Below, in pieces: positions 11,021 through 17,104 of a DNA stretch of 17,104 bases. How positions within the stretch are numbered: position 1 is the stretch's first letter; each line of letters starts with the position of its first letter. The DNA is taken from NCBI GenBank assembly GCA_004555855.1, contig SFJQ01000030.1, positions 1-17,104 on the forward strand. The letters run 5' to 3'. The DNA comes from [Eubacterium] saphenum (GTDB taxonomy: Bacteria > Bacillota > Clostridia > Oscillospirales > Ruminococcaceae). The notes below the pieces were generated by a model. The model made no database searches. It had not been told where the DNA came from and saw only the letters and a program-made list of their open reading frames with translations. The translations under genes were made by a program, and so were the position numbers.

Positions 11021-13513
11021 TCAATGCACATCAAACCAGGTTTTTCCGATTTTTGCCTCACACGGAAACGGCACTCCGAGATTTACAGCATTTTCCATCT
11101 CCTCGCGAAGAATTTTCGCTGCTTTTTCGGCAAGATTTTCGGGCGCTTCAACAATCAGCTCATCGTGAACCTGCAAAATCAGCCGCGCCTCGGGCAGCTC
11201 CTTTTTCAGCCGATTGTACACCCTAATCATCGCGATTTTGATGATATCGGCGGCGGTTCCCTGAATGGGCGTGTTCATCGCGATGCGCTTGCCGAGTGCC
11301 TTGACGGTCTTATTTGTCGCGAGAATTTCGGGGATAAAACGCCTTCTTCCAAAAAATGTCACCGCATAGCCTGTCGCTTCCGCAGATTTTACAACATTTT
11401 CCATATACTGCTTTACGCCCGAAAAATGCCCGAGATAATCCTCGATGTACTTTTTCGCCTCGGCAACCGTTGAACCGATGTCCTTCGCAAGCGAAAACGC
11501 GCCGATGCCGTACACGATGCCGAAATTTACTGCTTTCGCCTTACGGCGGGTGTCCGCGTCAATCCAATCCTCGGGCAGCCCGAACACGCTCGCGGCGGTT
11601 TCCGTGTGGATATCGCGCCCCTCCGCGAAAGTTTTCGTCATCACCTCATCGTGTGCCAGCGCTGCCAGAACGCGCAGCTCAATCTGACTGTAATCCGCGT
11701 CGCAGAGCAGTTTCCCGTCACCCGCTGTAAAGAATTTCCGGAAATTCCGACCGATTTCCGTGCGCACGGGAATGTTCTGTATGTTTGGCTCAGCTGAACT
11801 AATGCGACCGGTACGCGTTTCGGTCTGCTTGAATGTCGTGTACATTCGCCCATCCTCGGAAACCGCGCCGAGAAGCCCCTTGACGTAGGTGTTGTACAGC
11901 TTCGAGAGCTTCCGCCAGTCGAGGATTTTTCGGACAATCGGGTGATATTTCTCGATTTCTTCGAGGGTGTCAGAGTCGGTTGACCAGCCGGTTTTGCGCT
12001 TTTTTCCCGCGGGCAGCCCAAGCTCCTCAAACAGCACCGTGCCGATTTGTTTCGGGCTTCCTACGTTGAATTTATGCCCCGCGAGTTCGAAAATTTCGCT
12101 CTCAATTTCGGCAATTTGCGGGAGAATTTCCTCGCCGAATGCGGTTAAACTGTCGGCGTCCGCGGCAATTCCTACTATTTCCATCGATGAAAGAACCTCA
12201 GCAAGCGGAATTTCGATTTCGCGCAGCACTTTCAGCATTCCGTTCGCGCAAATCTCGGCAAAAAGCGCTTTGCAAAGCCGTTCCAAGCGCTCGCTCGGCA
12301 CTCCGTCAACGCCGTATTTCTCGTAAAGCCGCGCCAAATCGTAATCCTTCGCGTTCACGTCCAGCAGATACGCCGCCAATGTCGCGTCAAAAGTGACGTT
12401 TTTCAGCTCGACATTCTGCTTCAGACAGCGATAAAACAACGCTTTTGCGTTGTCGGTGTGTTTCGGCTCCTCGTTTTGAAGAATTTCAAGCGGGTTTTCA
12501 AGACGCTCGTTGCCTCTGTAAACCACGATTTCGTCATTTTCCACAAAAACCGTGAGCGCATCCTCATCAAAAGCTGCGTCATCGGCAACAATCGGCGGTA
12601 CATCAAGCTTTTCTGCGGTTTTGGGCGCGGCTATCTCAACCTTTTTCGCGGCTGTCCCGTCAAGACCGAGCTTTTTCACCGCGCTGTTCATTTCCAGTTC
12701 CTGTAAAATGCCTTTGGCAGTTTCCTTGTCGCCCTCTCCGATAATGTAATCGTCCAGATTCTCGGAAATCGGTGCTGTTAAGCAAATCTCGCCGAGTTTT
12801 CTCGATAATTCGGCGCTTTCTTTTCCTGCTTCCAGCTTTTTCCTTATACTCGGTGTAATCTCGATTTCGTCAATATGCTGATAGATATATTCTACCGTAT
12901 GGTACTTTTGCACAAGAGAAAGTGCGGTTTTTTCTCCGATACCGTCAACCCCGGGAATATTATCGGAACTGTCGCCCATCAGCGCCTTGACTTCGAGCAT
13001 CTCGCGCGGCGAAACTCCGTACACCTCGCGGATTTTTTCGGGCGTGTAAAAAACGTCCTCCTTGTTCGCGGCAAGCCGCACCGTTACGTGCTCTCCAACA
13101 AGCTGAAAGCTGTCGCGGTCGCCCGTGCTGATAAGGCAATCGCCGCCGTTTTCCGAGCAAACGCGCGAAAGCGTGCCGATGATATCATCCGCTTCGTAGC
13201 CTTCGCACTCCACGATTTTCACGCCGAGCGCCCGCAAAATATCCTTGATAAGCGGCATCTGCATCGCCAGCTCGTCGGGCATTTTGTGCCGTCCCGCCTT
13301 ATATTCGCCGTACATTTTGTGGCGGAATGTCGGCGATTTCAGGTCAAACGCGGCGGCAATCCTATCGGGATTTTCCTCTTTGACGAGCTTCATATATATG
13401 TTCAGAAAGCCCGTCAGAGCGTTTGTAAACACACCTTTTTTGTTGGAAAGCAGCCTAATCCCGTAAAACGCGCGATTCATTATACTGTTGCCGTCAATCA
13501 AAAGAAGCTTCAT
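11021..13513 (-). CDS. polA: DNA polymerase I
   Basis: An 830-residue family A polymerase that fills gaps and removes RNA primers. The N-terminal 5'-3' exonuclease is intact: LLLIDGNS at the start, then YEADDIIG, STGDRDSFQL and GDSSDNIPGVDGIGEKTA. The middle domain keeps the outline of the 3'-5' exonuclease (TFDATLAAYLLD) but I see no DxE ExoI motif, so proofreading is probably absent as in Bacillus Pol I. The polymerase domain has motif A DYSQIELR (607-614), motif B RRKAKAVNFGIVYG with Lys660 and Phe664, and motif C with His783, Asp784, Glu785. I chose ATG at 13511-13513 because AAGGAG (13521-13526) sits 7 nt before it; the frame also opens at a TTG (13534) that lies upstream of that site. 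It follows the Gx gene by 33 bp. Confidence 0.98.
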   Translation of the reverse strand: MKLLLIDGNSIMNRAFYGIRLLSNKKGVFTNALTGFLNIYMKLVKEENPDRIAAAFDLKSPTFRHKMYGEYKAGRHKMPDELAMQMPLIKDILRALGVKIVECEGYEADDIIGTLSRVCSENGGDCLISTGDRDSFQLVGEHVTVRLAANKEDVFYTPEKIREVYGVSPREMLEVKALMGDSSDNIPGVDGIGEKTALSLVQKYHTVEYIYQHIDEIEITPSIRKKLEAGKESAELSRKLGEICLTAPISENLDDYIIGEGDKETAKGILQELEMNSAVKKLGLDGTAAKKVEIAAPKTAEKLDVPPIVADDAAFDEDALTVFVENDEIVVYRGNERLENPLEILQNEEPKHTDNAKALFYRCLKQNVELKNVTFDATLAAYLLDVNAKDYDLARLYEKYGVDGVPSERLERLCKALFAEICANGMLKVLREIEIPLAEVLSSMEIVGIAADADSLTAFGEEILPQIAEIESEIFELAGHKFNVGSPKQIGTVLFEELGLPAGKKRKTGWSTDSDTLEEIEKYHPIVRKILDWRKLSKLYNTYVKGLLGAVSEDGRMYTTFKQTETRTGRISSAEPNIQNIPVRTEIGRNFRKFFTAGDGKLLCDADYSQIELRVLAALAHDEVMTKTFAEGRDIHTETAASVFGLPEDWIDADTRRKAKAVNFGIVYGIGAFSLAKDIGSTVAEAKKYIEDYLGHFSGVKQYMENVVKSAEATGYAVTFFGRRRFIPEILATNKTVKALGKRIAMNTPIQGTAADIIKIAMIRVYNRLKKELPEARLILQVHDELIVEAPENLAEKAAKILREEMENAVNLGVPFPCEAKIGKTWFDVH

Positions 13514-13546
13514 TTTTATACTCCTTGTAATCAATTTTGTGCAAAA

Positions 13547-14104
13547 TCACGAAAGTCTGATGTTCTTGATAAATTTCCGCGGCAGCTTCTTCAGCAAAAG
13601 CATCGTGAGAAATCCCGTGAAAATGCCGCCGATAATCGCCGACGCAAGCAGCACGGGCGTGTACGCAAGCACATATTTCGAGCCGTAGAAAAGTATTGCC
13701 ACGAGCAGCTGCCCCGCGATGTGAAAAATCGCGCCGCAAACCGCCGTGAACGGGAGAAACTGCAGGTCAAACGGGAACTCGGCTTTGCCTTTCGGGAACA
13801 GGCTTCGCGCCGCGAACATCGCCGTACAAGCAAGCACTCCCCCCGCCAGCCCGTAAGCCGCGCTCAGCAGCGAACCCGTGACCAGCGCCGCCAGAAAACA
13901 GCGCAAAACCGCGATTATGTACGCGTCGTAAACGCGCCACGCGCCGCCGATGTACAGCACGAAAAGCGTGACGATGTTTCCCAGCCCCACGCGTATCCCC
14001 GGTATCGGCACAAACGGCGGTAAAAGCGTTTCCAATGCGGAAAGAGCCGCCGCGATGCAGATAAAAAGCGCCTCGACGCAAAGTTTTTTTACGGTAATTT
14101 TCAC
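13547..14104 (-). CDS. Gx transporter / Hpre_diP_synt_I family membrane protein
   Basis: A 185-residue, strongly hydrophobic integral membrane protein of the family often annotated heptaprenyl diphosphate synthase component I (PF07456, also Gx transporter family). Recognition rests on the N-terminal block E25-T-L-L-P-P-F-V-P-I-P-G-I-R38-V-G-L-G-N43-I-V-T and the later AIFHIAGQLLVA segment. I count five or six likely membrane helices, and the basic C-terminus (KKLPRKFIKNIR) is likely cytoplasmic. The protein looks like a small-molecule membrane carrier rather than an enzyme subunit; the substrate is unknown. GTG at 14102-14104 overlaps the TGA of the preceding gene (GTGA), indicating translational coupling. 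Family members I recall often sit beside NusG_II-domain and ApbE genes; neither is present here, nor is a prenyl transferase. Confidence 0.88.
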   Translation of the reverse strand: MKITVKKLCVEALFICIAAALSALETLLPPFVPIPGIRVGLGNIVTLFVLYIGGAWRVYDAYIIAVLRCFLAALVTGSLLSAAYGLAGGVLACTAMFAARSLFPKGKAEFPFDLQFLPFTAVCGAIFHIAGQLLVAILFYGSKYVLAYTPVLLASAIIGGIFTGFLTMLLLKKLPRKFIKNIRLS

Positions 14105-14718
14105 GGGTTTTCCCTCAGAATATCCGAAAGTCTGTTCGCAAGCTCGCGCATTTCGCTTGTGAGCTGCGGCAGCTCGGGCGGCTCATCGTCACCCGTAAAA
14201 TTCTCGATAAGCGGTGCGTCCGAAGGCTGTTCATCGGCAAAATTCCGCAAAAGCGTGTAGTCCTCGCGCTTAATCAGCCGCGCCGAATACCCCGCCAGAA
14301 ACTCCTTGCAAAACCAGCACCAAAGGCTCACGCAAGCAGCCGCAAGCCCGAGCTGCATTATCCCTCCGCAAACTCCGTAAGCCGGCTCTTGCGTGAGGAT
14401 ACAAGCGATAATTCCCGCCGCGGATACCAGAAAATCCAGCACGCACGAAAGAATTTTCACCGCAGTTGTTCCGCCTGCCGCAAAAAACGCCACGACAACC
14501 AAAATCCCCGTGCAAACCGCCACGGGAACAGCTCCCGAAAAGCCCGATATAAAGCCAATCGCCGCGCAAATCGCGCAAACGCCGAGCTGAACGTAAAAAC
14601 ACGCTCTGATGATTTTTCGGAAGGTCGCGAGCTTTTGCTTTTTCGACGCGGCAAAGTCCTCGGCAACAGCTCCCGTTGAGTAAAAATGAATGAGCTTTTT
14701 CTTCGTTTTGTAAGTCAT
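14101..14718 (-). CDS. Small four-helix membrane protein, unknown function
   Basis: A 205-residue protein I do not recognise. A basic N-terminus (MTYKTKKKL) precedes four probable membrane helices at about 39-60, 63-82, 86-108 and 114-136. A soluble acidic, proline-containing tail follows (about 160-205, with DDEPPELPQL). The first membrane segments are rich in Cys, Ala and Gly. I chose ATG at 14716-14718, 11 bp after the nadE stop, with an AAGGG-like site about 8 nt upstream; a TTG at 14754 inside nadE is possible but has no clear signal. The gene is translationally coupled to the Gx gene (GTGA overlap), suggesting the two membrane proteins may act together, though nothing in the sequence gives the function. 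Confidence 0.8.
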   Translation of the reverse strand: MTYKTKKKLIHFYSTGAVAEDFAASKKQKLATFRKIIRACFYVQLGVCAICAAIGFISGFSGAVPVAVCTGILVVVAFFAAGGTTAVKILSCVLDFLVSAAGIIACILTQEPAYGVCGGIMQLGLAAACVSLWCWFCKEFLAGYSARLIKREDYTLLRNFADEQPSDAPLIENFTGDDEPPELPQLTSEMRELANRLSDILRENP

Positions 14719-14729
14719 CTGAAACGCCC

Positions 14730-16631
14730 TTATTTGTCGATATTTTCCAGCCAAAGCGCCGCTTCCGCGTCACTCGGCATTCTGAGGTCGCCTCTCGGTG
14801 AAACCGCCGCAGAGCCGATTTTAACGCCATCGGGCAGGCAGCTTCGCTTGAACTGCTGAGCGAAAAAGCGCTTGTAGAAAACTTTTTCCCACTTGAGAAT
14901 TATCTCATCGGAATACGCGCCCTTGAATGCGTACTTCGCGAGCCGATAAACCTTGCTCGGCGTGAAACCGTATCTGATACCGTAGTACAGGAAGAAATCG
15001 TGAAGCTCGTAAGGTCCTACCAAATCCTCGGTTTTCTGCGAAATCTCGCCGTTTTCCGCGGGGAGAAGCTCGGGACTTACCGGCGTGTCGAGAATATCGC
15101 CGAGAGCCGTTTTCAGGCGCTCGTCCGCGGCGCTGTCCATACAGTAACGAACGATGTGTCGAACCAGCGTTTTCGGCACGGACGAATTTACGCCGTACAT
15201 ACTGATGTGGTCGCCGTTGTAGGTTGCCCAGCCGAGCGCAAGCTCTGACAAATCGCCCGTTCCGACAACCATTCCGTTCAAATCGTTCGCCAAATCCATC
15301 AGAACCTGCGTTCTCTCGCGAGCCTGCGCGTTTTCATAGGCAACGTTGAAGTTGTTCTCATCGTGAGCGATATCCTTGAGATGCGACTTCACGGTAGCGG
15401 TTATGTCAATCTGCCTGAAATCCACGCCAAGCGCCGTGCAGAGCAGCTCCGCGTTGGATTTTGTGCGGGTTGTCGTGCCGAAACAGGGCATCGAAACTGC
15501 GGTGATATCGGTCATCGGTCTGCCCAGAACCTTCAGCGCCTCGACGCTTGCCAGCAGAGCCAGACAAGAGTCCAAGCCGCCAGAGATGCCGATGAGCAGT
15601 TTTTGGCAGTGCGTGTGTTTAACGCGCTTTGCGAGAGCGTGAGCCTGCATCGCGAGAATTTTCGAGCAGCGCGAGTTGTTTGCGCTTCCCTCGGCGGGTA
15701 CAAACGGCAGCGGCTCGATTTTACGGGTGAGCTTTGTCTGCTCGTCTGAAAGGACAAATTTCGCGTCGCTCTCGGAGCAGCGTCCGCGGAAAGTGGTGTT
15801 TCGCATTCTCTCGGCTGCAAGCAGCGAAACATCGATTTCGGTTATCGTTAAGCCGTTTGTGTAGAGCTGCCCCTCGGCGAGAAGCTTTCCGTTCTCGGCA
15901 ATAATTCTCGCGCCGCCGAAAACCAAGTCCGTCGTGGACTCGCCATCGCCTGCTCCCGCGAAAATATACCCGCAGATAAGCCGCGCAGACTGCCCTTTTA
16001 CAAGGCTTTCGCGGTACTCAGCCTTGCCGACAAGTTCGTTTGAAGCGGAAAGATTGAGGATAACCGTTGCCCCGTCAAGCGCAGCCTTGATAGACGGCGG
16101 CTCGGGCGACCACAAGTCCTCGCAGACTTCAACGGCAACCGAAAGCTCCGGCAAATTCTCACACTCGAAAACCAGCCCAGAGCCAAACGGCACAACCACG
16201 CCAAACAGCTTTATATCGCGCTTTTGGCTGTCGGCGGGAGTAAACCAGCGCATTTCGTAAAATTCGTTATAATTCGGCAAAAACTTCTTCGGGACAACGC
16301 CGAGCACGCGACCGTTCTGCAAAATGACGGCGCAGTTGAAAAGCTCTCCGCCGACGCGAAGCGGGCAGCCGACGGCAACGAGGATATCCTTGCCCATTGA
16401 AGCGGCGAGGATTTTTTTGAGAGCGTTTTCCGCGCCGTCGAGGAGAGTTTTCGCCAAGAACAAATCCGCGCAGGTGTAGCCTGTGACGCAAAGCTCGGGG
16501 AGCGCGAGGATTTTCACGCCCGCGGCGCTTGCTTCGCCGATAAGCTCAATAATTTTATCTGCGTTATAGGCACAGTCCGCGACCTTTAAATCGGGCGTTC
16601 CCGCCGCGCATTTTATAAAACCGTCTTTCAT
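14730..16631 (-). CDS. nadE: Glutamine-dependent NAD(+) synthetase
   Basis: A 633-residue two-domain enzyme that makes NAD+ from deamido-NAD+, ATP and glutamine in the last step of NAD biosynthesis. The N-terminal nitrilase-type glutaminase domain has the full triad Glu46 (LPELCVTGY), Lys115 (PKKFLPNYNEFYE) and Cys170 (VEVCEDLW). The C-terminal synthetase domain has the ATP pyrophosphatase loop SGGLDS (350-355), then MPCFGTTTRT and GTGDLSELALGWATYNGDH. Ammonia from the first domain would be channelled to the second. ATG at 16629-16631 follows GGAAGG (16640-16645) with an 8-nt spacer, and MKDGFIKCAAGTPDLKV fits the family start. The frame is open for 47 more codons upstream but these run through the palindromic element and do not look like family sequence. 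It is first in the leftward operon. Confidence 0.97.
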   Translation of the reverse strand: MKDGFIKCAAGTPDLKVADCAYNADKIIELIGEASAAGVKILALPELCVTGYTCADLFLAKTLLDGAENALKKILAASMGKDILVAVGCPLRVGGELFNCAVILQNGRVLGVVPKKFLPNYNEFYEMRWFTPADSQKRDIKLFGVVVPFGSGLVFECENLPELSVAVEVCEDLWSPEPPSIKAALDGATVILNLSASNELVGKAEYRESLVKGQSARLICGYIFAGAGDGESTTDLVFGGARIIAENGKLLAEGQLYTNGLTITEIDVSLLAAERMRNTTFRGRCSESDAKFVLSDEQTKLTRKIEPLPFVPAEGSANNSRCSKILAMQAHALAKRVKHTHCQKLLIGISGGLDSCLALLASVEALKVLGRPMTDITAVSMPCFGTTTRTKSNAELLCTALGVDFRQIDITATVKSHLKDIAHDENNFNVAYENAQARERTQVLMDLANDLNGMVVGTGDLSELALGWATYNGDHISMYGVNSSVPKTLVRHIVRYCMDSAADERLKTALGDILDTPVSPELLPAENGEISQKTEDLVGPYELHDFFLYYGIRYGFTPSKVYRLAKYAFKGAYSDEIILKWEKVFYKRFFAQQFKRSCLPDGVKIGSAAVSPRGDLRMPSDAEAALWLENIDK

Positions 16632-16671
16632 AAAATCAACCTTCCGAAGATAATTTGCAGTAATCTGCGTC

Positions 16672-16771
16672 TTTCGCGCGAAGCGAAAAAAGTCTTTTTG
16701 GAATGTCACCGAGAAACCTTCGGTTTCCCTAACCTTTTTCTTCAGAAAAAGGTTTCTTGCCGCCGGAGGCA
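16672..16771. repeat. Cluster of palindromes upstream of nadE, possible repeat element
   Basis: Four inverted repeats lie within 100 bp: TTTCGC/GCGAAA (16672-16688); GAAACC-TTC-GGTTTC (16713-16727); an 11-bp arm pair AACCTTTTTCT/AGAAAAAGGTT around TC (16731-16754); and TGCCGCCGGAGGCA (16758-16771). GGTTTC occurs twice (16722-16727, 16751-16756), so alternative pairings are possible. The region is not followed by a T-run in the nadE direction. Such modular hairpins suggest a dispersed intergenic repeat or a structured leader; copies elsewhere cannot be checked here. Confidence 0.5.
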
Positions 16772-16865
16772 CTGAAGCGAAGCGTATAATCCATAAAACG
16801 GACGCTTTCGCTTTCTTCTAATCAGCAAACCGACTTGAACTCCTGTTAGCGACCATTGCCAATTT

Positions 16866-16881
16866 TTTTGCGACCGCAAAA
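16866..16881. promoter_or_regulatory. 16-bp palindrome, possible operator
   Basis: TTTTGCG (16866-16872) and CGCAAAA (16875-16881) are perfect inverted arms around AC. The 2-nt centre is too tight for an RNA hairpin but typical of a dimeric repressor site. It lies about 100 bp downstream of the predicted nadE promoter, inside the leader. No known motif is assigned. Confidence 0.3.
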
Positions 16882-16977
16882 TAATTCGCAAACCCAACTC
16901 CGCTATTCAAGGATAAGCAAGAAAACTTAATTCACTAGATTTCAACTTTTTGTTCACACACAAACCAAGTTATAATT

Positions 16978-17006
16978 ATTATACCTCAAAGCCGCGATAA
17001 AATCAA
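16978..17006 (-). promoter_or_regulatory. Putative sigma-A promoter of the nadE operon
   Basis: On the minus strand, TTGATT (17001-17006) and a perfect TATAAT (16978-16983) are separated by 17 bp. A start near 16971 would give a leader of about 340 nt before the nadE ATG. No better candidate lies closer to the gene. The 16632-16977 stretch otherwise shows only palindromes and no gene. Confidence 0.55.
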
Positions 17007-17045
17007 GACTATTTACTAAAAAAGCGAGTTTTTTTACAAATCTTA

Positions 17046-17074
17046 TTGCAATTATGAGAAAAAAATTGTATAAT
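17046..17074 (+). promoter_or_regulatory. Sigma-A promoter of a rightward gene at the window edge
   Basis: TTGCAA (17046-17051), a 17-bp spacer and a perfect TATAAT (17069-17074); a second TATAAT lies at 17078-17083. GAGG at 17084-17087 is followed 9 nt later by GTG at 17097-17099 with an open frame to the edge, so a gene diverging from nadE probably starts here. Only about eight coding bases would be inside the window, so it cannot be identified. Confidence 0.6.
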
Positions 17075-17104
17075 AAGTATAATGAGGATTTATGACGTGA
17101 AACG

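Noticed and set aside
13514..13534. TTG start for polA seven codons upstream.
   Set aside because: The ribosome binding site AAGGAG (13521-13526) lies inside that extension and is placed for the ATG at 13513.
16632..16772. A 47-codon N-terminal extension of nadE.
   Set aside because: The extension runs through palindromic DNA and resembles no part of the family, while the ATG at 16631 has GGAAGG at a good distance and gives a standard N-terminus.
17016..17036. TAAAAAA/TTTTTTA inverted repeat around GCGAG as a terminator.
   Set aside because: The stem is A/T only with no G/C core, so it would be unstable; it is more likely A/T-rich spacer between divergent promoters.
17082..17104. Leaderless ATG at 17082 (MRIYDVKR) as the start of the rightward gene.
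   Set aside because: It overlaps the second -10 hexamer and has no ribosome binding site; the in-frame GTG at 17097 with GAGG upstream is more plausible, and too little sequence is present to decide.

Overview
The window looks like chromosomal housekeeping DNA from a Gram-positive anaerobe of the class Clostridia, most likely in the Ruminococcaceae/Oscillospiraceae range. The reasons are an RpoC of 1199 residues without the large proteobacterial insertion, a Bacillus-type Pol I with a degenerate proofreading domain, strong AGGAGG-type ribosome binding sites, consensus sigma-A promoters, a glutamine-dependent NAD synthetase and a clostridial-type Gx membrane protein. The genus cannot be fixed from the sequence alone.

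Layout. At the left edge a leftward ABC-transporter ATPase gene (3-905) diverges from the rightward rpoB-rpoC operon (1213-8725). The 307 bp between them carry two well-formed, oppositely directed sigma-A promoters and a pair of 15-bp direct repeats spaced 20 bp apart. rpoB and rpoC are separated by 67 bp that fold into a strong hairpin. The operon ends in a textbook intrinsic terminator, and a second terminator for the opposite strand lies next to it.

From 16631 down to 8832 all genes run leftward: nadE, a small four-helix membrane protein, a Gx/Hpre_diP_synt_I membrane protein, polA, a 125-residue PAS protein, a DUF1015 protein and rimI. Gaps are short or overlapping (11 bp, 4-bp overlap, 33 bp, 10 bp, 114 bp, 16 bp). 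At least nadE through the PAS gene therefore look like one transcription unit, probably continuing to rimI. The rightmost 473 bp hold no complete gene. They contain a long putative nadE leader with clustered palindromes, a leftward promoter, and a rightward promoter for a gene that starts at or past the window edge.

How the genes work together: mostly core information processing (transcription, DNA repair/replication, ribosomal-protein or elongation-factor acetylation) and NAD supply, with a lone PAS sensor domain and two membrane proteins of unknown substrate. I see no phage, CRISPR, transposase, tRNA, rRNA or obvious defence system. The most interesting points are a 41-residue, 31-acidic tail on RpoB that resembles the RNA polymerase delta-subunit tail, the rpoB-rpoC hairpin, an Arg at the usually His bridge-helix hinge position of RpoC, a possible N-terminal frameshift in rimI, and the palindrome-rich nadE leader. 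I do not see convincing evidence of a wholly new system here.
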